A stretch of DNA of 64,000 nucleotides from Paraburkholderia agricolaris (GTDB taxonomy: Bacteria > Pseudomonadota > Gammaproteobacteria > Burkholderiales > Burkholderiaceae). The position numbers and the translations under genes were made by a program. Of the stretch, positions 25,879-36,822 are shown in pieces (within the stretch, counting starts at the first letter, position 1; each line of letters starts with the position of its first letter). Under the pieces are notes generated by a model. It was not told the origin of the DNA and searched no databases. It saw only the letters and a program-made list of their open reading frames with translations. Location of the stretch: positions 310,001-374,000 of the forward strand of contig NZ_QPER01000002.1 of NCBI RefSeq assembly GCF_009455635.1. The letters run 5' to 3'.

Positions 25879-27009
25879 ATGCGACCAAGGCAGCTTTTAT
25901 ACATCGTGACGCTGTGTGTCCTCACGGCACCGGCGTACGCGGACAATACGATCGTGGTCGGTTTTGCCGGCGCGCTCACTGGCGGTCAGGCTCATTACGG
26001 CAAGGATAGTGAGCACGGCATCCGCCTCGCGCTTGAGGAAATAAACGCTAAGCATCCAATGATCGCTGGCAAGCCGGTCACATTCGCACTCGATGCGCAG
26101 GACGACCAGGCTGATCCCAAGACCGCGACAACGGTCGCGCAACGCTTCATCGATCAGCACGTGAGCGCCGTCATTGGACATCAGAACTCGGGCACGTCGA
26201 TCGCCGTCGCACGAATTTACGCCGCCGCAAATGTCGCGGAGCTGACACCGTCGGCGACCAATCCGCAATTCACTCACCTCGGCTACCGGACGACCTTCCG
26301 CATGCTGGCCAACGATAACTTTCTCGGTCAAGCCGTTTCGCGTTATGCAGTCGAGCAGTTGCACGTGCGGCGCGTGGGCGTCATTGACGATCGCACGGCA
26401 TATGGACAGGGCATCGCCGACGTGTTCGCTGACGACATCGGCAAGGCTGGTATCGCTGTTGCCGCACGTGATTACACAACGGACAAAGCGTTCGACTTCG
26501 GTGCTCCGCTCACATTGATCAAGGGCAAGCGGCCAGACGCGATCTTCTTCGGTGGCATGGACACCCAGGGCGGACCCATGCTTAAGCAAATGAAGAAGTA
26601 TCAGATCGAGGCGCCTCTGATGGGGGGCGACGGCTTGTGCACCGAAGAAATCCAGAAACTGGCCGGCGAAGCGCTCAACGGTAATCTCTATTGTGCAGAC
26701 GGCGGCCGCAGCCTGGCAAAGATGCCGGGTGGTCCAGCCTTTGCCGAGCGCTTCAAGGCGAAGTATGGCGAACCTGTACAACTCTACGCACCCTATGCAT
26801 ATGACGCGATGATGGCCATCTACCATGCTGTCATGCAGGCGCAGTCGGGCGACCCCGCGAAGATAGTCGATGCGCTGCATAGGGTGGACTTTCAGGGCGT
26901 AACCGGCAACGTTTCATTCGATGCGAACGGCGATCTGCGAAACCCGGTTGCCACGATCTCAACATTCAGGGGCGGCCACAAGGTGGCGCTGTCAGAGGTG
27001 TCGAAATGA
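25879..27009 (+). CDS. ABC transporter substrate-binding protein, branched-chain amino acid type
   Basis: A 376-residue periplasmic binding protein of the LivJ/LivK class. The signal peptide covers about residues 1-21 (cleavage at AYA-DN). Mature hallmarks include GFAGALTGGQAHYGKD, the hinge region with SVAVIGHQNSGTS-like AVIGHQNSGT and the DDRTAYGQG of the second lobe. No permease or ATPase genes follow; instead the gene overlaps a peptide-deformylase-like gene by ATGA. It may serve transporter parts encoded elsewhere or act as a sensor. Probably under control of the Lrp regulator. Confidence 0.92.
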   Translation: MRPRQLLYIVTLCVLTAPAYADNTIVVGFAGALTGGQAHYGKDSEHGIRLALEEINAKHPMIAGKPVTFALDAQDDQADPKTATTVAQRFIDQHVSAVIGHQNSGTSIAVARIYAAANVAELTPSATNPQFTHLGYRTTFRMLANDNFLGQAVSRYAVEQLHVRRVGVIDDRTAYGQGIADVFADDIGKAGIAVAARDYTTDKAFDFGAPLTLIKGKRPDAIFFGGMDTQGGPMLKQMKKYQIEAPLMGGDGLCTEEIQKLAGEALNGNLYCADGGRSLAKMPGGPAFAERFKAKYGEPVQLYAPYAYDAMMAIYHAVMQAQSGDPAKIVDALHRVDFQGVTGNVSFDANGDLRNPVATISTFRGGHKVALSEVSK

Positions 27010-27551
27010 GCTCACGCATTCTTGCGGTCGGAACGGCTTCACTTCGCGAGATCGCGAAACCGGTTGGCGACGTTCACGATCCCGTTGTGCGGGAACAGGC
27101 ACGCGCGCTGACCGAAGAGATCAAGGCGTTTCGCGAGGAGCACGGATTCGGTCGAGCGATCGCGGCGCCGCAGATCGGCATTGGCAAACGGATGATCGGC
27201 CTTGCGCTGCCCGGCTGGCCGGAGGTGATCGTGAACCCCGAGATCGTCTGGTGCAGCGCGGAACGTATGACACTCTGGGACGATTGCTTCTGTTTTCCGG
27301 AAATGCTCGTGAAGGTCGAGCGACACGTTTCCGTATCGATCGTGTACACGACGCTTGAGGGCGGTGTTCATGTAAAGGAGCGTCTACCGCCGGACCTGTC
27401 CGAGTTGATGCAGCACGAGATCGATCACCTCGACGGAAAACTGTCTTTCGACCATGCGACCGGACCCAACCCGCTCGTGCACCGTAGTGTCTTCGAAGCG
27501 GATCTCGCGGCATTCGCCCGACTCGTCGACTACTTCCCTCACACAACCTGA
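27006..27551 (+). CDS. Divergent peptide deformylase-like metalloenzyme
   Basis: A 181-residue deformylase-fold protein. Motif I is AIAAPQIG (residues 51-58), motif III is HEIDHLDG (137-144), giving metal histidines H137 and H141 and catalytic E138. Motif II, normally EGCLS, is DDCFC, keeping the metal cysteine C94 but changing both preceding residues and the following ones. Housekeeping def genes sit next to fmt; this one is embedded between a binding protein and an aminotransferase with a four-base and a ten-base junction. A role in deformylating a small N-formyl amino compound rather than nascent proteins is my inference. Confidence 0.85.
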   Translation: MSSRILAVGTASLREIAKPVGDVHDPVVREQARALTEEIKAFREEHGFGRAIAAPQIGIGKRMIGLALPGWPEVIVNPEIVWCSAERMTLWDDCFCFPEMLVKVERHVSVSIVYTTLEGGVHVKERLPPDLSELMQHEIDHLDGKLSFDHATGPNPLVHRSVFEADLAAFARLVDYFPHTT

Positions 27552-27561
27552 GAGTTCCTGT

Positions 27562-28503
27562 ATGCCTGTTCAAGACATCGGCCGCATCGACGGCCTGACC
27601 TATCCTACCGGCGTCGCGTATATGGCCGGTAAGTTCATGCCAATTTCGGAAGCGCGTATCTCGGTGCTCGACTGGGGACTTCTTCACTCAGACGTAACCT
27701 ACGACACCGTACATGTCTGGAAAGGGAAGTTCTTCCGTCTCGATCTACATATCGCGCGGTTTCGCCGGTCGCTGGCCAAGCTGCGGCTGAACGTGCAATT
27801 CAGCGATGAGGCGCTTCGTGACATCCTGGTCGAGTGCGTGAGGCGGTCAGGGTTGCGCGACGCATACGTCGAAATGCTTTGTACGCGAGGGATATCTCCG
27901 ACATTCAGCCGTGACCCGCGCGAGGCGATCAATCAGTTTGTCGCGTTTGCAGTGCCGTTCGGGTCGGTTGCCAACGCGCGGCAACTGGAAGAAGGGCTAC
28001 ATATGCATCTGATTGACGACGTGCGCCGAATTCCAGCGGAGTCGGTCGATCCGCAAATCAAGAACTACCATTGGCTTGACCTCGTGACCGCGTTGTTCAA
28101 AGGGTACGACGCCGGCGCCGAAACCGTGGTCATTAAGTGCACGGACGGCAGTCTCGCCGAGGGTCCGGGATTCAACGTCTTTATCGTGAGCGACGGGGTG
28201 TTGCATACCCCAGACCACGGCGTACTTCATGGCATCACACGCCAGACGGTGTTCGATCTCGCGGATGCGGCAGGTTTGCGCTCACGTACAGGGGCGGTTA
28301 GCGAAAGCCAGTTGCGCAATGCTGACGAGGTATTCATCACGTCAACGGCCGGAGGCATCATGCCGGTGACGCGGCTCAACGGTACGGCGATCGGGGACGG
28401 CAGGCCCGGACGTATTACGCGCGCATTGTTTGACGCATACTGGGCTCGGCACGACGATCCGGCATGGAGCCTGGCGGTCGACTACGGGGACCAGCATGCT
28501 TAG
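27562..28503 (+). CDS. Class IV PLP-dependent aminotransferase
   Basis: A 313-residue fold-type IV enzyme, the group of branched-chain and D-amino-acid aminotransferases and aminodeoxychorismate lyase. The PLP lysine is in IKNYHWLD (about K166) and the cofactor glutamate in AEGPGFNVF (about E198). Length fits BCAT/DAAT. It begins ten bases after the deformylase-like gene and overlaps the Kbl gene by eight bases, so all are one operon. Branched-chain or D-amino acid substrates are equally possible. Confidence 0.9.
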   Translation: MPVQDIGRIDGLTYPTGVAYMAGKFMPISEARISVLDWGLLHSDVTYDTVHVWKGKFFRLDLHIARFRRSLAKLRLNVQFSDEALRDILVECVRRSGLRDAYVEMLCTRGISPTFSRDPREAINQFVAFAVPFGSVANARQLEEGLHMHLIDDVRRIPAESVDPQIKNYHWLDLVTALFKGYDAGAETVVIKCTDGSLAEGPGFNVFIVSDGVLHTPDHGVLHGITRQTVFDLADAAGLRSRTGAVSESQLRNADEVFITSTAGGIMPVTRLNGTAIGDGRPGRITRALFDAYWARHDDPAWSLAVDYGDQHA

Positions 28504-29686
28504 CAAGACGCTCGTTGAGCGGCTTCAGGAAAAGCACAATTCACTCAAGGTACAAGGATCGGTCAAACGCGAGTTCGCGCTGACTTCGGCGCAGTCGGCT
28601 CATATTTTCGCGAAGCCAACTTCCGGGTCGGCGGGGCGGCGCTATCTGAATCTGTGCTCGAACAACTACCTAGGCCTCGCAGACGACCCTCGTCTCAAGG
28701 AGGCCGCCCGTGAAGCCGTCGCGCGGTATGGTTTAGGCATGGCGTCCGTGCGATTCATCAGTGGCACGAACGAGTTGCACTGGAAACTGGAATCAAAACT
28801 CGCGGCCTTCATGGACACCGAGGCGGCGTTGCTGTTTCCTTCCGCGTTCGATGCGAACGGTGCGCTATTTGAGGCACTGACTGCCGAAGGCGATACCGTG
28901 GTGTCCGATGAACTGAATCATGCGAGCATCATCGACGGTTTGCGACTTTGTCGCGCCACGCGGCATCGATATGCGAACCGCGACGTCGCCGCCGCCAATG
29001 ACCAGTTGCGCCAAAGCGGCGGGCAAGGTGCGAGATGGGTTGTCACCGATGGCGTGTTTTCGATGGACGGGTTTCAGGCGCCGCTGAATGAACTGGGTGA
29101 GATTTGCCGCGCATCGGAGAGCATGCTGATCGTCGACGACTCGCACGGCATCGGCGTGATCGGCGAAACCGGTCGAGGCACGGCTCAATCGCAGCGGGCG
29201 CACAACGCTGTGGATCTGTATGTCGGCACGCTTGGTAAAGCATTGGGCGGGGCAGCGGGTGGATTCGTCGCAGGTCCAACGCTTGCGATTGAGACGCTTC
29301 GGCAATTTGGACGTCCCTATCTATTCTCCAATGCACTTATGCCTGCGATCGCCGCGGCTTCAATTTGCGCACTGGATATCCTCGCTGGCGACGAAATCGA
29401 CTTTGCCCGGTTGCGCGCGATGAGTGACTATTTGCGCTCTGGCCTCGAGGCACAAGGGTATGAGGTATTGCCTGGCACTCACCCGATTGTCCCAGTGATG
29501 TTTCATGACGCGGTTCGCGCACAGTCTGTCGCAAGTTCGCTTGCCGAGAAAGGCATCCTGGCAGCAGCCTTTTCATTTCCGGTGGTGCCCAGAGAAGCCG
29601 CTCGACTTCGGCTCCAGTTGTCCCTTGCGTTATCCGATTCGGACGTGGAGGACGTGCTGCTCGCATTTAAAGCAATTCGGATCTGA
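28496..29686 (+). CDS. kbl: 2-amino-3-ketobutyrate CoA ligase (glycine C-acetyltransferase)
   Basis: A 396-residue alpha-oxoamine synthase, nearly the 398 residues of E. coli Kbl and sharing its diagnostic stretches NNYLGLA, GMASVRFI, NHASIIDG, TDGVFSMDG, VDDSHG and the PLP lysine in GTLGKALGG (about K246), then RPYLFSN. Kbl interconverts 2-amino-3-ketobutyrate plus CoA with glycine plus acetyl-CoA. The usual partner threonine dehydrogenase (tdh) is absent; the upstream genes are an aminotransferase and a deformylase-like protein, so the physiological substrate may be another acyl-CoA/amino acid pair. It ends the operon. Confidence 0.9.
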   Translation: MLSKTLVERLQEKHNSLKVQGSVKREFALTSAQSAHIFAKPTSGSAGRRYLNLCSNNYLGLADDPRLKEAAREAVARYGLGMASVRFISGTNELHWKLESKLAAFMDTEAALLFPSAFDANGALFEALTAEGDTVVSDELNHASIIDGLRLCRATRHRYANRDVAAANDQLRQSGGQGARWVVTDGVFSMDGFQAPLNELGEICRASESMLIVDDSHGIGVIGETGRGTAQSQRAHNAVDLYVGTLGKALGGAAGGFVAGPTLAIETLRQFGRPYLFSNALMPAIAAASICALDILAGDEIDFARLRAMSDYLRSGLEAQGYEVLPGTHPIVPVMFHDAVRAQSVASSLAEKGILAAAFSFPVVPREAARLRLQLSLALSDSDVEDVLLAFKAIRI

Positions 29687-29744
29687 TTTCTGTTTGCCGG
29701 TACTGTCGCAAAGCGACGCTTGAAGAAAGTGCCGCGTTGCTCGG

Positions 29745-32010
<2,266 letters not shown>

Positions 32011-32072
32011 TCGCCCCGCTATTTATCGATGAGCGGCGAGCGGCCGGACCGCGCCCGGCACCCTGGGCAACG

Positions 32073-32444
32073 TCAGTCCGCTTGCGAAAGCTGAAATACG
32101 TTCCCTTCCGGATCCTCGCCGTCACACATCAGTTGGGCAAAGCCGTCGAAGCGCTTCAGGCTGCGCATCGGTACACCGGCGTTCACCAGTTTCTCGCGTA
32201 GCTGCGGTAATCCCGTTTGCACCGAGAAAACCATCTTGGCATTCGACGTATTGGCGGCGACTGGCCGGTCGCGGTAAGGTTCGCCGACACGGTGCAGGGC
32301 AATCTCCATGCCGCCTGCGTTGAGTACAACCCACTCACCTGCAATTTCTTCTGTGACGGGAAGATCGAAGTGTTGCTGATAGAACGACTTCAGCAATGCA
32401 ACATCGCGGACGTACAGTATTAACCTCGTCATAGAGACGGACAT
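32073..32444 (-). CDS. VOC family (glyoxalase/dioxygenase-like) protein
   Basis: A 123-residue vicinal-oxygen-chelate protein from ATG 32444 (GGAG eight bases upstream on its strand). Two beta-alpha-beta-beta-beta halves are visible: LILYVRDVALLKSFYQQHF, VVLNAGGMEIALHR, then AQLMCDGEDPEGNVFQLSQ. Family members bind a divalent metal and act as lyases, dioxygenases or resistance proteins. It converges with dgdA and is divergent from the SGNH hydrolase by about 86 bases. Confidence 0.85.
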   Translation of the reverse strand: MSVSMTRLILYVRDVALLKSFYQQHFDLPVTEEIAGEWVVLNAGGMEIALHRVGEPYRDRPVAANTSNAKMVFSVQTGLPQLREKLVNAGVPMRSLKRFDGFAQLMCDGEDPEGNVFQLSQAD

Positions 32445-32530
32445 CGGATTCTCCGAATGGGATTGGCGATTGAACTTCCGCTTTGACGGCATGCCGCCGC
32501 CCGTATCTTAAGACATGCCCCTACCCACAC

Positions 32531-33724
32531 ATGACGAACGAGCAGGCTCCCTTGATTACCACACGCATTAGCCAGGCGCTCCTGCGTGGCGCCCTCGGAC
32601 TCGAGCAGACCGAACGCGGGTTGATGCCGCACCGCTTGCCTGCCTGGGCGCGCGCTCAATGCACCGACCCTCAGTTGGCGATGGCCGAGTCGCAGCCCTC
32701 AGGAGTACGACTGGCGTTTCGCACCCCGGCGACGGATATCGAAATCGATGTCCTGCCGACACGGTACGCGTATGCGGGTGTCCCGCCGCGGCCAGCCGGT
32801 GTGTATGACCTGCTGGTGGACGGCCGCCTCGTCCATCAGAGTAGTGCAACGGGTGGCGACACCGTGACGATCGACATGGCCACCGGCACCGTGTCGAAGC
32901 AGTCGGGTTCGCTGGACACCCTGCGGTTTAGCGGCCTGCCCAGCCATGACAAGAAAGTCGAACTCTGGCTGCCGCACAACGAAATCACGGAGCTTGTCGC
33001 GCTGCGCTCGAACGCCCATGTCGAGCCGGTTGTCGACGAGGGGCGAACAGTCTGGCTGCATCACGGCAGTTCCATCAGCCATGGCTCCAACGCACAGAGT
33101 CCCACTTCGATCTGGCCCGCGCTTGCCGCTTCCCTCGGCGACGTGGAGCTGGTCAACCTTGGATTCGGCGGCAGCGCGCTACTCGACCCCTTCACCGCCC
33201 GAACGATGCGCGACACGCCTGCCGACGTGATCAGCCTGAAGATCGGCATCAATCTCGTCAATGCGGATCTGATGCGGCTGCGTGCTTTTACGCCGGCGGT
33301 GCACGGTTTTCTCGACACCATCCGGGAAGGCCACCCAGACGCGCCGTTGCTGATCATCTCACCGCTCTATTGCCCGATTCACGAGGACACGCCGGGCCCT
33401 GGCGCGTTCGATATGAATGCGCTCGCCGCAGGTAAGGTTTCGTTTCGGGCCACAGGTGATCCGGCCGACCGCAAGGCCGGAAAGTTGACGCTGACCGTCA
33501 TACGGGATGAGTTGCGACGCATCGTGCAGCAGCGCGCGGCGAACGACCCACATCTGCACTATCTCGACGGACTTGAACTCTACGGTCAACAGGATTTCGC
33601 CGATCTGCCGCTGCCCGATCAACTGCATCCGGATGGGCCCGCGCATCGCCGCATTGGCGAGCGGTTCGCCAGGCTCGCGTTTGGCGATGGAGGTCTTCTC
33701 TCTACTGAGCGATCAACACGGTGA
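32531..33724 (+). CDS. SGNH/GDSL-type hydrolase with N-terminal beta domain
   Basis: A 397-residue esterase-like protein. The N-terminal 165 residues look like a beta-sandwich. The SGNH domain then shows block I HHGSSISHG (serine about 180), block II NLGFGG (about 210), block III GIN (about 238) and block V DQLHPDG (about 362-368) with the catalytic Asp-His. The start ATG 32531 lacks a strong ribosome site. No signal peptide, so probably cytoplasmic. Likely substrates are acetylated sugars or small esters. Confidence 0.85.
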   Translation: MTNEQAPLITTRISQALLRGALGLEQTERGLMPHRLPAWARAQCTDPQLAMAESQPSGVRLAFRTPATDIEIDVLPTRYAYAGVPPRPAGVYDLLVDGRLVHQSSATGGDTVTIDMATGTVSKQSGSLDTLRFSGLPSHDKKVELWLPHNEITELVALRSNAHVEPVVDEGRTVWLHHGSSISHGSNAQSPTSIWPALAASLGDVELVNLGFGGSALLDPFTARTMRDTPADVISLKIGINLVNADLMRLRAFTPAVHGFLDTIREGHPDAPLLIISPLYCPIHEDTPGPGAFDMNALAAGKVSFRATGDPADRKAGKLTLTVIRDELRRIVQQRAANDPHLHYLDGLELYGQQDFADLPLPDQLHPDGPAHRRIGERFARLAFGDGGLLSTERSTR

Positions 33725-33765
33725 AGCCCGCAAAGGCTGCATGAACGGACATCCACGCCGACGGG

Positions 33766-34662
33766 TCAGCCGTCTGAAACCTTGAACAGTTTCGCGCACA
33801 TAAAATCGACGAACACTCTGAGTTTCGACGACAACTGCCGGCTCGACGGCCATAGGATCGAGAACTGTCCTGGGGCGATCTGATGCGCGCCGAGCACCGT
33901 CGTCAGCATGCCCGTCGCGATTGCATCGCGAACCAGGAAGTCCGGCATGTAGCCAATGCCAAATCCCGCGATGACAGTCTCGCGTAACGCTTCCATGTTG
34001 TTGCAGGTCAGCGCCGTGCGCAGATTCGCAGGCTCACTTCCATCCGCCAGCAATTCCCACGGCTGCAGCTTGCCGGTTGTGCGAAACCGGTAACGCACGC
34101 AGGCGTGCGCTTCCAGGTCGCGCAGTGTGGCCGGCACACCCGCTTGCGCGAGATAGCCCGGCGACGCGCACAGCACGAAGCAGAATGCGCCGAGACGGCG
34201 CGACATCAAACTCGAATCGCTCAGCGTGCCGCTGCGGATGACGGCATCGAACCCGCCTTCGACGACGTCCACGAGCCGGTCGTTGAAATCCAGATCGAGC
34301 TCGACGTCGGGATAGCGTCGCGTGAATTCCGGCAGCACCGGCAACAGGAATCGATAGCCGATCGCGGGCAGGCTGATACGCAGCTTGCCGCGTGGTGTTT
34401 GCGCGGCCTCCGACAGCATGGCCTCGGCATCGCGCAGATCCTCCAGTATCCGGTGACAGCGATCGTAGAAATGACGGCCTTCGTCGGTGAGCGTGACCTT
34501 GCGTGTGGTGCGATGGAAGAGCCGCACGCCGAGCGAGTGTTCCAGCTTCGCAATCGCCTTGCCGACCGCCGACGCCGAGATGCCGAGCTTGTGCCCGGCG
34601 GCGACGAAGCTAAGCGCCTCTGCCGTGCGCACAAACGCGACGATTCCGTTGAGGTTGTCCAT
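33766..34662 (-). CDS. LysR family transcriptional regulator
   Basis: A 298-residue LysR protein beginning LNGIVAFVRTAEALSFVAAG, with the RTTRKVTLTDEG signature of the group that controls divergent efflux or oxidoreductase genes. The C-terminal half is a normal periplasmic-binding-protein-like effector domain. It is divergent from a DHA2 efflux gene with 166 bases between the starts, so that gene is the probable target. Confidence 0.9.
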   Translation of the reverse strand: MDNLNGIVAFVRTAEALSFVAAGHKLGISASAVGKAIAKLEHSLGVRLFHRTTRKVTLTDEGRHFYDRCHRILEDLRDAEAMLSEAAQTPRGKLRISLPAIGYRFLLPVLPEFTRRYPDVELDLDFNDRLVDVVEGGFDAVIRSGTLSDSSLMSRRLGAFCFVLCASPGYLAQAGVPATLRDLEAHACVRYRFRTTGKLQPWELLADGSEPANLRTALTCNNMEALRETVIAGFGIGYMPDFLVRDAIATGMLTTVLGAHQIAPGQFSILWPSSRQLSSKLRVFVDFMCAKLFKVSDG

Positions 34663-34828
34663 CCCGTTCTGACACCCGTAAAGCCGATTGAATTAAGGAA
34701 TTTAACTCCTTTATCATCGGAATTCCACGGTGTTTTTATTTGATTGAATCCGAATTATCGTTGATCGCTCTGCCGGGAGTGCGCGCACAGGAGGTGTCGC
34801 GCGGACCGGCTTTCTTTGGGGAGCGTCG

Positions 34829-36403
34829 ATGAGCAACACTTTTTCGTCCGTTTCAATGGGACGGCCAGTCGCCATTCTGACGGCCGTTTGTCTCGCAGCG
34901 CTCGCGCTGCCGCTCAGTTTTTCGGCGGGTGCGCTGGCAACGCCCGCGATTGGCCGGGAGCTCGCGGGCGGCCCGGTCGAGATGAACTGGATCACGAACG
35001 CGTTCATGCTGACCTTTGGCAGCCTGTTGATGGCGGCGGGCGCACTCGCGGACCGGTTTGGACGCAAGCGCCTGTTTGCGATCGGTGTCAGCGGATTCGC
35101 GCTGGTCTCGATGCTGCTCGGCTTTGCACCGTCGATCCTGGTCGTCGATCTGCTGCGCGCCGTGCAGGGTGTTGCCGCCGCGGCCGCGCTGGCGGGCGGC
35201 ACTGCGGCTCTTGCCCAGGAGTTCGACGGTCGCGCGCGCACCCGCGCGTTCAGTCTGCTCGGCACGACCTTCGGGCTTGGGCTGGCATTCGGACCCGTGC
35301 TGGCGGGCTTCATGATCGAGCGCTTCGGTTGGCGAGCGATCTTCGCGACGGGTGCCGTGGTGGGTGTCCTCTCGCTGCTGTTCGGCGTGCCGCAGATGCG
35401 TGAATCGCGCGACCCGGATGCGCGGCGTATCGACTGGGCGGGAATCGCTACGTTCACCGGGGCGTTGTCGTGCTTCACGTTCGGCGTGATTCAGTCCTCG
35501 GAGAGCGGCTGGTCGAACCCGCTCGTCGTCGGATTTCTGGTGGGCGCGGCATTGCTGGGCACTGCGTTCTGGGTCATCGAAACGCACGTCGCGCGGCCCA
35601 TGCTTGATCTGTCTCTGTTCCGCTATCCGCGTTTTGTCGGCGTGCAGGTGCTGCCGATCGCGACCTGCTACTGCTACATCGTGCTGCTCGTCGTGCTGCC
35701 GTTGCGTTTTGTCGGTGCCGACGGTTACAGCGAGATCGAGGCCGGCTGGCTGATGCTCGCGCTGTCGGCCCCGATGCTGGTCGTGCCGCTCGTTGCCGCA
35801 ACGCTGACGCGCTGGATGTCGGCCGGCGTCATCTCGGGCATCGGCTTGTTGATCGCCGCGGCCGGCCTGTACTGGCTGACCATTGTGTTACGCGACGGTG
35901 CGAGCCATGCCGCGATCGCTCCCTTGCTCACAATCGGCGTCGGCGCGGGAATGCCGTGGGGATTGATGGACGGCTTGTCGGTGAGCGTCGTGCCGAAGGA
36001 GCGCGCCGGCATGGCGACGGGAATTTTCAGTACCACGCGTGTGGCAGGTGAGTGCATTGCACTCGCAACGGTCAGCGCGATTCTGGCAGCGCTCACGCAG
36101 GCTCGCGTGCAGTCGATCGTGAGACCCGATGCTCGATCCGCCGACGTATCCGAAGCGGCGGCACGTCTCGCAGCGGGCGATCTGGAGCGCGCATCGGCGC
36201 TTCTTCCGCATGTCAGCCACGCGGCATTGCAGCACATCTATACCGATGCGTTCGGCCTTTTGCTCGCGGGGCTGACTGTCGTTACGCTGCTGTGCGCGAT
36301 TGCGGTGTTCGTGATTCTTGGCCGGACTCGCACCGACGACGATTCATCAACGGATCGTGAGCGCCGTGCAAGCGTGATGGCGAGTGATCGGGAACCTGCT
36401 TGA
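34829..36403 (+). CDS. DHA2 family (EmrB/QacA type) MFS efflux transporter
   Basis: A 524-residue inner-membrane protein with about fourteen hydrophobic helices, the number expected of drug:H+ antiporter family 2. Signatures include ALADRFGRKRLF after helix 2 and the antiporter motif C region LGLAFGPVLAGFMIERFGWR after helix 5. GGGGAG precedes ATG 34829. No EmrA-type adaptor gene follows, so it probably exports across the inner membrane alone. Controlled, on position, by the divergent LysR. Confidence 0.9.
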   Translation: MSNTFSSVSMGRPVAILTAVCLAALALPLSFSAGALATPAIGRELAGGPVEMNWITNAFMLTFGSLLMAAGALADRFGRKRLFAIGVSGFALVSMLLGFAPSILVVDLLRAVQGVAAAAALAGGTAALAQEFDGRARTRAFSLLGTTFGLGLAFGPVLAGFMIERFGWRAIFATGAVVGVLSLLFGVPQMRESRDPDARRIDWAGIATFTGALSCFTFGVIQSSESGWSNPLVVGFLVGAALLGTAFWVIETHVARPMLDLSLFRYPRFVGVQVLPIATCYCYIVLLVVLPLRFVGADGYSEIEAGWLMLALSAPMLVVPLVAATLTRWMSAGVISGIGLLIAAAGLYWLTIVLRDGASHAAIAPLLTIGVGAGMPWGLMDGLSVSVVPKERAGMATGIFSTTRVAGECIALATVSAILAALTQARVQSIVRPDARSADVSEAAARLAAGDLERASALLPHVSHAALQHIYTDAFGLLLAGLTVVTLLCAIAVFVILGRTRTDDDSSTDRERRASVMASDREPA

Positions 36404-36822
36404 CGTGTCGTCTATTTATTCAATCGGCATTGCCGGCTTGCGCCTGAAGCACGCCGACACTTCGCTCAGATGTGAACTTCAGAGCCGCTCAGATTGCGGG
36501 AAAGGGGGCGAGAGTAATTGTCTGAGCAGCGAGACGGTCGATGCTCTCGTTCCGAGGCAAAAAGCGGCATAAAAAAAGCCGCAGACGACGCTGCGGCTAA
36601 CAAACACACACGCCGAACGTTGGGGAACGCTGACGTGTTTCCTGATGCTATCGAAGCTCGCTGCAACTGCAAATCGGGTATTTTGTATGAAGCATTCGAT
36701 CGCCTTGCCGGACAAGCCTGTTGTCGTAATTGCGCCGAGCGGGAGTCGCGAAAAAACCACATAGGACCGCGTGTGGCCGCGCAAGCGCTCGGCGGGCGCG
36801 TGAGCGCCTCGTGAATCGGACT
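36404..36822. other. Intergenic stretch between convergent genes
   Basis: About 420 bases between the efflux gene and the first DUF1254 gene. It contains the minus-strand terminator at 36571-36598 and nothing else I can support; short readings in it lack ribosome sites and family resemblance. Confidence 0.5.
36571..36598 (-). terminator. Intrinsic terminator for the leftward DUF1254 gene
   Basis: AGCCGCAG and CTGCGGCT form an eight-base stem with loop ACGACG, followed on the minus strand by seven T residues. It lies about 225 bases beyond the stop of the DUF1254 gene at 36823, in the right orientation. Confidence 0.75.
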
